NCBI GenBank assembly: GCA_963575645.1
Contig: OY754470.1
Span: 9,928,501 to 9,992,500 of the forward strand
Direction of reading: 5' to 3'
Origin: Xanthostigma xanthostigma
Lineage: Eukaryota > Arthropoda > Insecta > Raphidioptera > Raphidiidae
Length of the DNA stretch: 64,000 nucleotides
The notes beneath the pieces are model-generated. The model was not told where the DNA came from. It searched no databases and saw only the letters and a list, made by a program, of their open reading frames with translations. The translations under genes were made by a program, and so were the position numbers. This document shows, in pieces, positions 11,447 to 23,425 of this stretch (within the stretch, counting starts at the first letter, position 1; each line of letters opens with the position of its first letter).

Positions 11447-12384
11447 TAGTGATGTGCCGGATCGTTAAAAATGATATCCGCAGATACGGATCTGAATACG
11501 GATATTCGGTTTCAAGATCCGCGGATAAGGATACGGATCTTAACTTTCTTAGAGTACGCGGCGGTAAATATTGCACATCGACCTTTGGAAGGAGACTATC
11601 TGTTATGGGAAAAAGTTATTGACTTCTTTAAGAGTTAACTCTCATAACAGATTGTCTCTTTCCAAAAATCGATATGCAATATCTCATTATAAAGATAGTT
11701 TTTTATTAGTACCTTTGAGTTATGTACTATTGGTATGGTACTCACTATATACATTTTTGCAATATAAAGGTGCCAAATACGATTTTAAGAAATAAAAAAT
11801 AATCTGAATGGAACTTAACAGTTTTTCATTATTACCTAATGTAAACTTTTATTTTAAAACAATAATAATAATTTTATACTATTTCAATATAACTTTTATT
11901 TTATAAAAATATGATCACAATTATCTATTTCACTTTAATAGTGAGAAATTAACAATCGTTGGAAATAACGTAGACATAAAATAACAATTACATAAAAGAA
12001 TTTAGTTAATTACTACAATTATTAATAAAGATGATATTTAATTTTAAGCAGTTGACTCTACAACAGTTTGTGCAAGAAATGTCCTAAAAACAGCATCCCT
12101 TTTTCTATCTCATCTGCCGATATTTATCTTATAACACTTAGTTATCGCAGTGAAATATACAAGGGTCTTTTACATAAACACTTATAATTTACTATAGTTT
12201 ATACAAACGACAACAAAACAGAAATGCTAACACTAATCATCTATATATATAAAATTTCATCTATGAATTGAAAATTAATAAGGTAAAAGATCCGTAAAAG
12301 ATCCGCCATAAAACTAACGGATACGGATACGGATCTTGTTTCTCCCTCGGAGCTCCGCGGATACAGATATCCGGCACATCACTA
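11447..12384. mobile_element. Non-autonomous hAT element, 938 bp, TIR TAGTGATGTGCCGGAT
   Basis: Exact inverted ends TAGTGATGTGCCGGAT and ATCCGGCACATCACTA, flanked by the 8-bp duplication ATACAAAC at 11,439-11,446 and 12,385-12,392. Both ends are followed by GGATACGGATC-type subterminal repeats (about 11,475-11,540 and 12,285-12,370). The interior is AT-rich without a transposase. The 8-bp duplication and a TAGNG end fit hAT. Confidence 0.9.
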
Positions 12385-12689
12385 ATACAAACTAATTAAT
12401 CCAGGTATACAAGTACAGTATACATGTTATTCTGATCATAATTTTTAGTATCAAATAACTTCAAACACCAAAAATGCTATATCATGAATTCACTGTGGTT
12501 GGTTATTTTGTAATTAAAGAATGCATATTTTTTCCTTTCGAACACATGTGGCGGTAATCGCGAAAAATAAAAAAAGTCAATTATTTCTCGAAACGATCAA
12601 GAGGAACACGAAAAAGCATAATACTTTTTTAAAGCCATTCAATGATATCAGTAATGACTCCCCTATTACAAGTTAGCTAATAATCGCGA

Positions 12690-12815
12690 TCAGCTGTCAT
12701 TTGTGTATTTACGTATGTTTAGGAGGCTATGAAACGTCGATAAATTTTGATTCGACCCCTAGGTCCCACCATCCCACCGACGCCAATAGTGTAAGCGCCT
12801 TATGGCACTAATTAG
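12690..12815 (+). repeat. Dispersed repeat, inverted copy at 43.79-43.92 kb
   Basis: GAGGCTATGAAACGTCGA, AGGTCCC-CCAT, and GACGCCAATAGTGTAAG followed by GCCTTATGGCA are shared with the reverse complement of 43,795-43,915. A shorter relic (GACGCCAATATAGTGTA) is at about 20,895. Non-coding. Confidence 0.7.
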
Positions 12816-13220
12816 TTGTCATAAAACTATTTAATAACAGCTATAAAAAAAGCATCTATTATAGTTTTGTAAACCACAGTTCATTCGAGGATTATTAAGT
12901 ACCTGAACATCTGTGTTAAAATGAGTTAAAATAAATTTTCTTCTGTTCATTTTAAAATTACATGTAACGTCTAGACATTAAATCTGACGAAGATACGACC
13001 TTAAGTTTATTGCAGTTTGTCCAACCAGATGTTGCGGCGATCTTGCTCTCTACAATAATTGATTTTTATTAAAGGCACGTCCCGTCATCAGTGAAGAACC
13101 ATGTTGTGGCACAAGGGCATCTGACGTGACCGGATCGTTGAACTTTATTAATGGCCTTTCAGCTTTTTGATCTAAATCAATTGCAAAGGTATAAAATATC
13201 TACTTACATTCCTTTCGCTA

Positions 13221-13707
13221 TCGACCGGGATGACGTAGTGGTGAAAGCACTAGACTCGCACTCGGGAGGTACCGGGATCGAATCCCGGCGGGGGCAGATG
13301 TGGCTGGGACTTTTTCCTGTTGGTTCTCGCCGAGAAACGGTAATTCCTGTACCGGCCACCTTGTTGAGGTTTTTCATGGTTTCTCTCAATATAATTGCAG
13401 ATAAATATCTAGATGTTTTCTTATTCAAGGCCAACTCATATACTCAAAATTTGTCTACCTTATCCTAATGACCTAAAATTCCTTCATTCGCCCATTACTA
13501 TTATTAAGTGGAATTTTAAAATGCAGAAAATAACGGACAGTGTGATAGATGGAAAATAGTAGCAATGGTGCGAATGGCGTCTGTTATGAGAAACGGACGT
13601 TAAACGCATTATTATTATTATTATTACTACTATTATTATTATTATTACTATTACTATTATTATTATTACTATTATTATTATTATTACTATTATTATTATT
13701 ATTATCA
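13221..13707 (+). mobile_element. tRNA-derived SINE with 17-bp target duplication
   Basis: Exact 17-bp direct repeats TTACATTCCTTTCGCTA lie at 13,204-13,220 and 13,708-13,724. The insert begins with a tRNA-like head: A box TGACGTAGTGG (13,231-13,241) and B box GGATCGAATCC (13,275-13,285). A unique body of about 320 bp follows, then an ATT-repeat tail. It is missing from unit B of the duplication. The small open frame across it is incidental. Confidence 0.9.
13608..13705 (+). repeat. (ATT)n tail of the SINE
   Basis: Interrupted ATT/ACT trinucleotide microsatellite forming the 3' end of the SINE. The poly-isoleucine frame on the minus strand is an artefact of it. Confidence 0.9.
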
Positions 13708-14637
13708 TTACATTCCTTTCGCTAAACTGACAAAACATTTATTTATCTAGAATAAAATTGAGATTCTTAAAATTGTGTTGTGCAATTTGAAGGAAGATTT
13801 CCGTGGCACAGGATCATTAAATAAAGCGATACTGATATATTTTAATATTGTATTTATTATAATAACGTTCATCTGCAGAGTTATCTAGAAATAAAATTGA
13901 CAGTAATAGTTATAATTATTTGGGACTTAACATAATGTTTTTAATTTGTAAAACAGATGTTCATAATTTGTAAAACAAATGTTTTCTGTCTGTACTATGT
14001 TGAAAAATATTGAAAAATATTTTTAAAATCATGCTGGAAGTTGTTCTTTTTTGGGGCTTGTTTGAAATGAAAAATTAACTGCTTTGTGCTATTGCTGAGA
14101 TGTTAACGAGACAAAATTTTAAAAAAATGCGTCTTGAATTTATTAAGATCTCGCCAATATTTAAATAATCAAGATATTTAGACGAAATTGCAAACTATAA
14201 GATCGGTTATATATTTAAAAAAAAATGTCTTGGAACTCCTGGCAAATGTGAAACAAATTTAAGCGAAATTCTAGTTACAAAATTTCGCTCTGCTAACTAA
14301 CGAAATTCTAATAGCTAAATATCACCTTATAAATTAATTTCTCCTCCTAAAAAAATTTGGTCTTTCAATTAAACTACTTTGTATACCTATATTCTATGAT
14401 CAAATAATATTACTTTCTCTTTTTAGTGTCATGATATTTGAGAATTCTTGGCCTCTCAAAAATATGTAATTCGTGTCAAATATTGTGCTATCTAGATAAA
14501 ACACATCCTAAATGCATCTTTCAATAACGATGTTTTTTGTTTTGTTTTTGTAAACTAGTTTTATTTTCTTATATCATAATGTGAAATTAGTGAACTACGT
14601 TCCTACATTAGGAACAACAAAATTAGTAATATTAATC

Positions 14638-17600
14638 TTAAACATCTAGTTCATCTTTTGCTTCCATCTTAGTTATTAAAGTAACAATAGAGAATGCAAA
14701 TCTTACTACCTAAAACAATAATTATAAGTCTGTAATTTATGATTTAAAATTATGTTATTTTTGTCGACTTACATCAATCAAGGTTGAATTAGTAACTTCC
14801 ATAACTGCGAAAGCTTTTAATTTTTTAGGGTGCTGACTATTTTGCACCATCAGCATCATTCCTCGACGTACTTTGGGGCTGACATTCCACCATTCACTGT
14901 CATTTATTGCTTCTGCCACGGTTCCGCTCTAAATTTGAAATACAAAAAACAAACTGATAATCACCGCAATTTATGATTATTTAGTTCGATTTGTACATTC
15001 TATCTCGACTATACCAGGTTCTAGGTCGCTTTTTGTAATGTTTTTTCGCGCTCTGGAGTATTATTTTGACTAAAGAGTAGAGCTGTAAAAGTAACGAGAA
15101 ATTGTGTACCCGTATGTATTCGTTACTTAAAGAATCAATACCCGTTACTTTCGTATCGTTACGTTATTCGGTACTTTTGATACGACATACAATAGTGTAC
15201 TTAACAGCATCAAGCAATAAGCATGTAGCTTCGCACCAAAGCGCGTCGCATATGTGATACGACATGAGTCATGACTTAGTACTTTATGAATACTTATAAG
15301 TATAACACATTGTGTTCGTATAACCGTATCAAACGAATCGAACTGACATGGATACGAAACATGCGAGTAACGAAATGAATTTGTAAGTAACGATTCGTTA
15401 CTTCGAGTCAGACGATGTACCCGTTACTCAGTAACGAATACATACAGTTTGTTACAGCTCTACTAAAGAGGCTTTAAAATTAAATTGATAACAAATACGT
15501 ACCTCGTGCTGTAATTCCGATCCGTATATGGTATAGACAGACAGTTGATTTAACATGACTATCATATAACATATACTTTTGACGTTTCGTTCCAAATCAT
15601 CATCCTAAAAAGTTTTTAATTAAAATTACACTGATTAGCGTCATAAATATTTATAATCGTTTTCTATGTGTTAAAACAAAACCTGTCCAATTAACGGTCT
15701 CCTTGTGCCTTCTGAAATATCACAGCCAATAGCGACAATGAAAAAATAGTATACACCACAAGGGCCGAAATTGTGATATTTTTGCCCAACGTGCCATGAT
15801 ACCTGAGACGAAGCCGAGGGCATCATGACGTGAAGGGCAAGGTATCACACTTTCGGCCAGTGTACCTCGGTCGTAAGCACGTTTATTAGATACATTACTT
15901 ATTAATTACATAAAAACACAGATAAATCCCAAGCAAAAAGCTGTGAGGTTATACGTAAAAGCATGAATACAGCTGTTCACGACTATTAGCTAAAATGTAA
16001 TAGGGTTGCGATCTAAACAAGAGTTGATTGGTTGTTTTTGCTTTACTACCGCACGAACGTTCGAACATCCCGTATTGGTGCGTGTAATCCCACCAAGGAG
16101 TAAATGTCAGACTTTCTGCTTTACAATTGATGCCGAAAGTATGCACTTTCGATCGAGGTATGAAGAAAGAAATGTTTATTTAGCGTTTCTGCTCGTCTAA
16201 TAAAACCCACAATTTCCAGGTTTAAATATATCAATTAAAGTTTTAGTTTACTAAAAAATATATTAACAAAACGAAAATGTCAATTGACACTAAATAATAT
16301 AATCCTGACGGAAGCTGTTAAGAATTATTTATTTATTTTTATTTTGATGGTGAAGAAACATCGTTATTTTCAATTTAAAAGTTTTATGTTTAGATTTTTT
16401 TTCCTTAATAATGAATAAAATATACATAGGTCTCTTTTAAAAGAGAGCTATTTTTGCGTATAGCTTTCACAAGAAACCCCGATCTTTTGTGTTTTTATCA
16501 TCTTAGTCTACATAAAAAAATACTAAAAAAATTCCCATTTCACCGAACTCGAACAATAGTACATTGGCACTAGATCCACGTAACCCTAGCTCTTGATAGA
16601 ACAATGACTACGAATCGTTTACTAAACTAAAATTACTTTTAATATTATGACTTATTTTTGAAATCTACAAGTGCGCCTGTTTGGCATAATTCACTGTTAC
16701 AATAATGCTTACAGCCATAATTAAATATCCCAGAATACAAATTATCAAAGCCATCAAACATAATTGAAATCCCAGCATTATTTCGTAATTTTCTTTTATT
16801 TCTTCGGAGAAACTGAAAAAGAATACACATATGTAGATAATAAAATTATCCACGTCTTCGAAAAAGACTGATTTTTAACATCGCAGCGGTAGGTACTATT
16901 TGCGCTGACATTATTATTCGTAAAACTATTGTATCGTTTAGAGAAGATAGTAACAAGGTGGGGAATCTGCGTTGAATGAATAATGAAAAAGAGATCAGTA
17001 GTGGAGTGATTTGTAATTACAGAGGGGTAATCGCAGACGCTATCTGCACTGTCATTGGTGCGTCTCGACGAGCGACTAACAACTGAATGACCAAATTCAT
17101 AGGATCACAAACATAGAGTCGTCCTACCCTCAACTCGTTTGTGCGCAGAAATGACGTTATCATCTTCTCTAAGCGATACTACTCTAACGGGACTGCTAGC
17201 ATCGCGAAGTTACGTACTTTATTGGGCGGGGAGTATTAACCATAGAAATATAAGTAACTAGAGTTCGCTAGTTCGTATGCTTGCCATAAGTGAAAGTGTC
17301 CTCAGTTGAGGGAGAGAAAGATGTAGCGGGTCCAGAAAACCAGATATATGTTTACTCAAATCAGCATTGTTTTGTATCATTAGTTACCACAGAGATAAGG
17401 AACTTTTCTCTTTCTGAATTGCAGACACTTTCACGGCTCACTCGCGTCCTCTAGTATAATATTTCTATGGCATTTACAGAACTCGCCTCTGACTGAGCCA
17501 TAGGAAAACATATCGGCTCGTTCTGCAGGAAAATTAAACGAATACAATTTACGGAACAACACCGAATCGGCCATTTACCGAAATACAATTTGTCGAAAAA

Positions 17601-20600
17601 TCCACCAAAGCTTCGAATATTACCCGCTTTAGTACTTGTGCCGGTATAAAGAGGAGTACAAGCTTTTGTAGCAACCTGTGATTTCGAATTATTTCGAAGA
17701 AACTTGAATCGGAGATTCCCAGCGACGGTGAGATATTTTTCAGTGAACTGTATTCGTGTAATTTTCCTTCGGTGATCTATTTTCAGTGAATTTTCCTTGA
17801 TTCTTCAAAAACACCCGACGATTTAATTATAATACTGAAAATAATGGGAAGCTGCATTACCGGTTTAATTTTATGTGATGATTAACACACGAAATCAAGT
17901 CTTCAAAAGATTTTTTATCGTCGTTCATGTTCGTTTCTTCTCTACCAATCGTCCTTAGTTTGCATTTCAATAGTTTGTATTGCGCCAATGTAACTTGCAC
18001 AAAGAAAGCAAAAAGTAAATCATATCCCGTTATTCCACACACAGCGACTATATAGCTAACAAAAATCATGACGGCTGCTATTTCATAATTTGGACTCTTC
18101 TGGTCATCAAACGGCCACCTAAAGAAATGTTGTAAACCATTTTTAACCGGCTTCAAAAAAGAGAAGGTTCTATATTCGACGCGTATAGTTTTCCCTCTAT
18201 AAAAAAATCAATGATTTTCCAAAAAAACGGGAAGAGTTATTGTTTTCACCCTGATTTTCGAAAGTCGAGTTTTCGTCAGATCTCAACGTTTTGAGGTCCT
18301 AGGAAGCTATTCTGTCTATTTTGATGATGATGTCAGTAAGGCTGTATGTGTGTGTGTACGTAACGATGTGTTTGTATAAACCTATTTTTATACTTTTGAA
18401 CAGGGGTCCGATTGCAACGCAGTTTGCTGAACTTAGATTTCCTGAAAATTTGAAATAATTCGACCCAGTAGATTTTGAGAAATCTCAAAAATAAAATTTC
18501 AAAAATTTTTAGAAATTTGTTTTTTTAGAATATTTTCTAAATTTCTTTAGTGACCCTTTTTTGAAGGAGGTTCAATTTTTCAAGTTTTTATTTTAATTAG
18601 AGTCCATAGAGATGTACACATAATATTTAAACAGAAATAAAAATGTACCTACCTTCCCAATATTTGAAGTGATCTTTCCTTCCCTTCTTCTAACATAAAA
18701 GGGAAGAATGTATATAAAAAAACTGTTGCAATAGACATGAAAGCGTAAATGGCTGCTATACGCACTTCCAAAAACATTTGCTCATTTATTTGCGGAGAAT
18801 CAGACATGCTGTCAAGTGGCCAAAACTCATAACGCACTGTATTAAGCATTTTTCGCAAACGAGCTCTGTTCCATTGAGCAAATACTAACTTAGCTACCGC
18901 CTGCAAATAAAAAATGAATAGCACAAAATTGAGTGAAAGTACACTAGGAGTCATTTCGCACTAAGTCCAGACAAGTTATGTCTAATATCATTCAAAGCAC
19001 TTAGCACGCGAAAATTGTACGTCAGAATGCAACGAAAATGGATGCATGCATTCTATGATCTAATTCACAAAAAAGAATAAAATCGAAGCAATACACATTT
19101 TTCGAAGCACCTCCCTATGTATGAGGCCCTCGCGCGTTAGAAGTAAAACTTCTTAAATTCTAGCATTTGTTGTCGATTTTATTATTTCCGGATTAGAAAA
19201 TTTTGTTGCCGTGGATAATGACAATACTACGTACCGCGCATGCGTGCAGAGTGCGCATGATGCTTTGACAGAGAGAGTAGAAACGATTCCCCCACTCTTT
19301 GAAAATGTATCAATCATTTTTAAGCTTCGTGCATTGAGTATTCTAAATATACACATATATCGCTGGCAAAGATCGGGAGAAAGACTTAAACACTACGGTG
19401 CAGACATATATACGTCTGTCTCACTTATTATACTCTGAGTCTCGTGCGCTTGTCCGTGTATGGATGCGCGTCAGTTGCAGCGTCAGCTTGCACATGGAAC
19501 TAAGGACATGTTCTATTTTGGTAGCCAGGTAGCGGCGACTAGCAGGTCACGTGACTCACTCGCACCCGCTACCACCAGCGAGCAGCGCAGTCTGACCGAA
19601 GCAGTGCATTATAGGCGAGTAAACCATCACGTGCCACGTGGTTTATGTTCGATGTATGTTGTGATAATTCTATCTACAATTGACAGCCACAACTCGCGGT
19701 AGACTATAGCGAGTAGGAGTCGTAGTGTGACCGGGCTGCCCGCCGATGCTTGCTGGTGCTACTGTCTGCCGCTGATCAGCAGCGGCTGACAAGCAGCCTA
19801 GCAATATAGAAGTTATTAAATAGGTACATGAATATACTTATATTATACTGTGTAATGTCCATCTTACCACATATAAACAAGTCATCGTTGAAAGTGCTGC
19901 AAAAGCGTATAGAAAATTATCTAAATGCGCTATTGCGAACAGAAATTGACACACACCAAGCCCTATATAGAGGCACATCCAAAATATCCAGCATATGAAA
20001 TACCATAAACTGTTCTCTTCTGGCCATGCAAACGCACCATTGAGACAATATTTGGCAGGTTTAGATGCCCGTTCTACTATCCGAAGATGGTTATCTATAA
20101 AAATGCAATAATAAGATCTTTACAAAGCCAAGAAACATCCAATAGAACCGTTTTCTGTTCTGAGTGTCATAGGGACTGTGTATTATATGAATATACTTTT
20201 TTGTGATCTATGTGTTTAATATTATAAAGAGGTAAAGTGTGTAAAGTTGAATGTAGGAAGTACCTAATTTCCGAAAGTATTCATCCGATTTACAATTTTT
20301 TTTTCAAAAATATTTAGAAGTGATCTACGGGAATCGGGATGGACATAGGCTATATAGTATTAAGTTAAAATAAAAGTGCTTTTCGTGGAGATAAATTTTC
20401 TACTTAAGTCGACTTAAAAACAGCGGAAACCTACAAATACGGACAAAGCCGGAACGGTTAATATTAAATGCAGATTACGCATAAGTGCTAACCTTGAACA
20501 AAAAAAAACGGTGCATAACTGCTAGGAAAATAGTATATTTACTAATATGTGTACCTAATTATAAGAATTTTAACTTGTTTTTATCAATCCCAAATCTGCA

Positions 20601-21089
20601 CCAAATTATAATATATAAACCGATTGGTACCCATAGGCAAACTGGTGTTTTCAAAAATTTTTTAAGCCTGGTTTTTATCTTGTTGATTTTTTTAAATCTT
20701 TACAAATGTTGGTGTTTTTGGGTTTATAATTTTTTTCCTTGCCTGAATAAATACAACACTAAAATGGTTCCTTTTAAATAGACCTCGTACAGTTACGGGT
20801 TCTAACTTGTAATATAAATAGTCAATTCCAAAAATTATGCTAAATTATTCAGGATAAAGTAAATCGTCGAGATTTTGTGGTTCAATCAACCGACGCGACG
20901 CCAATATAGTGTATTATGTGCCATTTCCATAATAGAGGCAAATATACTAATGACGTATGTAAATCGTAAATATATAATGTAGTTTTGGAGTAAAATAAAT
21001 GTAGATTTGTTTTTTTTAAATTTTCGTGTTATTTCTTACTGACCTCGTTCGGAAATGTCTTCGGATTTTCGAGCTTTTGCGGAATTCAT
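14638..21089 (-). CDS. Odorant receptor A (7tm_6), 8 exons, 402 aa
   Basis: This is an insect odorant receptor, expected to form a ligand-gated cation channel with Orco in sensory dendrites. Exons (minus strand, 5' to 3'): 21,089-21,044; 20,094-19,868; 18,900-18,653; 18,118-17,861; 16,812-16,713; 15,604-15,503; 14,928-14,773; 14,709-14,638. Every junction has GT donor and AG acceptor, all phases join, and no stop occurs. The start is MNSAKARKSEDISER in exon 1. Family signs: many hydrophobic segments, and a C-terminal half with YTIYGSELQHE, then SEWWN, then PKVRRGMMLMVQ. This corresponds to the conserved YxxxGxxL, D/SW and xPxxLxAx region. The stop follows KDELDV. Lengths of the middle six exons equal those in paralogue B exactly. 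Intron 1 is 949 bp here but 138 bp in B because of inserted DNA. Ligand unknown. Confidence 0.93.
15078..15462. mobile_element. Non-autonomous hAT element, 385 bp, in intron 6 of receptor A
   Basis: Inverted ends TAGAGCTGTAAAAGTAACG and (reversed) TAGAGCTGTAACAAAC, flanked by the 8-bp duplication CTAAAGAG (15,070-15,077 and 15,463-15,470). Unit B has the uninterrupted site TTGACAAAAGAGGC. Many internal GTTACTT/AAGTAAC motifs; no ORF. Confidence 0.9.
15735..16195. repeat. Insertion block in intron 5 of receptor A, related to 8.2-8.4 kb
   Basis: Absent from unit B, where the flanking sequence ATATCACACCCAATAGC runs on into different sequence. It contains GGGCCGAAATTGTGATA and an inverted partner ATCACACTTTCGGCC, then GGAGTAAATGTCAGAC and CGATCGAGGTATGAAGAAA, shared with 8.39-8.44 kb. 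It is probably one or two transposon fragments. Confidence 0.5.
16929..17184. mobile_element. MITE with TIR GTATCGTTTAGAGAAGATAG (copy 2)
   Basis: Left end GTATCGTTTAGAGAAGATAG, right end ATCTTCTCTAAGCGATAC. About 255 bp in intron 4 of receptor A. Its left part, with the following GGGGAATCTGCG, is also in unit B at 25.53 kb, so it predates the duplication. Confidence 0.75.
17240..17470. mobile_element. MITE with TIR CCATAGAAATAT
   Basis: Inverted ends CCATAGAAATATAAGTAACT and (reversed) CCATAGAAATATTATACT, each followed by AGAG. About 231 bp, non-coding, in intron 4 of receptor A; not seen in unit B. Confidence 0.7.
19440..19800. other. GC-rich island in intron 2 of receptor A
   Basis: A stretch of clearly higher GC than its surroundings, with E-box-like CACGTG (GTGCCACGTGG), GTCACGTGAC and several CAGCAGCGGCTG-like words. 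It has no counterpart in unit B. The short open frame at 19,460-19,702 has no recognisable domain. It may be part of an unidentified insertion that fills intron 2 from about 18.98 kb. Confidence 0.35.
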
Positions 21090-21327
21090 ATTAACACGGC
21101 AAATATAAAGCTACTGTTTCAATTCGGTTTAGAATTATCTTTTTATATACATCTTGAAATTATATAACATTATTAATAATTTTTATTTGCTTTGATGTCT
21201 AAGAGGCATAATTAACTTATTACTTAGTTGTAGCTTGTATTAATCGAAATGTATTTATTTATTTATATATATAACGTTTTACACATAATATATGTACAGC
21301 GTGTTCACCGAAAGTGGTAACGGTGAA

Positions 21328-21815
21328 TAATAATAATAATAATATTTTATTTCACCACATTGACAAAAGAGTATATGGCATGTCCATAAAAAATTTAGAG
21401 TTACATATTAAAAAATTCATTAATGCTATAAAATTCTCTGCTTACTAAATCATTCTTTAACTTACTTTTCATGGTTTGCAATGGCAAAGATTTGATTTCA
21501 ACTGACAGATGGTTGTAAAGTTTGATACAGTTATAGAGCACACCTTTTTCAAAGGTAGTCAAGGAATGATCTGGCAAGCGAAAGTCATTGTTTCCCCTGG
21601 TGTTATACTTATGTAATAACTGATGGTTACTGAAAAGGCTAGAATGTTCTTTTACGAAAACAATACATTCATAGATGTATACAGAAGGCAGTGTCAGGAG
21701 TCCAAGAGCCTTAAAGATTCCTCTGCATGATTGTCTGGCGCTTAATTTGGCCATAATACGTATGCATTTCTTTTGTGCTTTGAAGATTAGCTCTGTATTA
21801 ACAGCACCCATAATT
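21328..21815 (-). mobile_element. 5'-truncated LINE fragment with (ATT)n tail
   Basis: The minus strand encodes a 136-residue C-terminal piece of a non-LTR reverse transcriptase (FKAQKKCIRIMAKLSARQSC, then HKYNTRGNNDFRLP, then YNCIKLYNHLSVEIKSLP), ending at 21,401. The 3' end is AATAAAATATTATTATT, a trinucleotide tail. The layout resembles the C-terminus of the full LINE at 53-57 kb (YNTRQNK, IYNKLPKSIR). Unit B lacks it: GATGAATAATTCGTGTATC is continuous there at 28.14 kb. Confidence 0.85.
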
Positions 21816-21996
21816 AAATTCGTGTATCAATCTGCTGAGTTATATTTTTGGTATTTCAAACTCGACCGGAAGTCTACATGCATGTTTTTTCAAATAGTAA
21901 CATATAGTTTTTTTGCAATTTCAAAATCTATTTTTTCTCTATAAATTCATATAAAATTTTCATAAGGATACATTTGAAAATATCCAGAAAAAAATT

Positions 21997-22204
21997 GGTT
22001 GTCTATAAAGTCGGTTTACGGACGAAAGTTTTACGTGATAACGTATTCCGTAATACATAACCTAAATTTTAGTAGCTGTCAAACTTGGGCCGAAGCATAC
22101 TGCGCTCTCGCTTGCACGCACAGGGTCAGGCGGAACGTTAGGAACGTTACACTTTTTCGTGCGTGCAGCTGGTGTTTCATCAATTTATAAGACGTTATCA
22201 CGTC
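21997..22204. mobile_element. Short copy of the GGTTGTCTRTAAAGTCGG element
   Basis: It starts GGTTGTCTATAAAGTCGGTT and ends GACGTTATCACGTC, with ACGTGATAACGT near the left end forming an inverted partner. A longer (553 bp) relative is at 39,855-40,407. The flanks are AAAATT and AAAATG; unit B has the uninterrupted GAGAAAATTGTTATCAAT at 28.29 kb. Confidence 0.8.
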
Positions 22205-23425
22205 AAAATGTTATCAATGTAGTAATTGTATTAATTGTAGACGCTGATGAACTTAGATGCGGACCATCTACGATCAACAATCCATTTTCTTTAGTTCTAT
22301 CAATTTCTAACTCAAAATGCAAAATGATGAAATGCGTGTAAAATTGTCGCATGGACATCCCCTATATTATGCACATTTGTACAATTATATATGTATGTAT
22401 TTTTTAACTTTGATGTCTAAAATGACATCTTACATTAATTATACATAAACAACAATTTTTAATTAAGTAATACCTCAAATTAAAAAGCTATTTTTAATGT
22501 GTTAATTGATTTCTCTTCTTAGTGAACAGTTATTGATAACACAATGTAAAAATACTAGAGAAAACATTATTTCTGCACTACTCGCTCTATGAAATACCTG
22601 TTTTATGAGCCCGTAAGATGTACCTAAGATGACCCATGATCCACTAGTGTTGTAATGAAAAACAAAACCGATCGCGCTGTACTGCAGGCATGAAAAGCGG
22701 ATATTTTTTAGGGTCGTGTCGAAAAAACAAATTCTACATCAATGGAACTGATGGTGTTATATTTTAACATTATCTTTCCTGTAGCTGTGTGATGATTTTA
22801 CAGTTCATGTTGTTCTGATACCATATGAGTATACCACAGATTATTGCTTCAGTGGTATAGACAATCTAAGCTCAGACAGTGGTACAATACTGGCAAGAAA
22901 TTAAATAAATATAATTAATTAAATAGATAACAGATATTACAATTTAACTTATTACAAGATTATAATATAAAATTGCCTTTTAAAAGAATAAATATTTATT
23001 ATTCAGACAATTTCAAATTCATCTAATAACAGGTTTTTAAATATGATTTAATTTTATATGACTTCACTACCCAAGCGTTTAAAACAACAAAAAACAATAT
23101 TACCCACTAGTCGTAAAACATTTACTTTTATTAAGCATTGAGATGGGGTGCAGAACAGTACATTTAATAAATATAATAATTAACTAGACCCGAACCATCA
23201 TTAATCAATAGTTTTTTTAATGGATTGGAAGTTCATTAGCCATTTAAGTTACATTTTAGATTTAAATTGTTGTGCAGAAAAGTATTTTCAATTTTATATT
23301 TATATTTTAGCTGTTGTCAACGTCTTTGTTGAACATTTTGTGATTTCCCTTAGCGTCAACCTTTTTCAATATTACTTAAAAATTTTTATGCGGTGAGGTT
23401 TGTTCTCGATACTATTTTTTCATAT
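22205..23425. other. Non-coding tail of duplication unit A
   Basis: Aligns with 28.3-30.17 kb in unit B, for example ACAGTTCATGTTGTTC, then GATACCATATGAGTATACC. No gene was seen in either copy. Confidence 0.6.

Larger units (their letters stand above)
13181..23425. repeat. Segmental duplication unit A
   Basis: Unit A starts at TTGCAAAGGTATAAAATATC (13,181) and ends at ATACTATTTTTTCATATTT just before the start of unit B, which begins GCAAAGGCATAAAATATC. Coding exons, introns and about 2 kb of 3' and 5' flank align with unit B at 23,426-30,174. Unit A is longer because it holds several insertions absent from B. Confidence 0.8.

Noticed and set aside
13484-13738. 84-codon frame rich in isoleucine/valine (minus strand)
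   Set aside because: It is the ATT-repeat tail of the SINE read in frame; low complexity.
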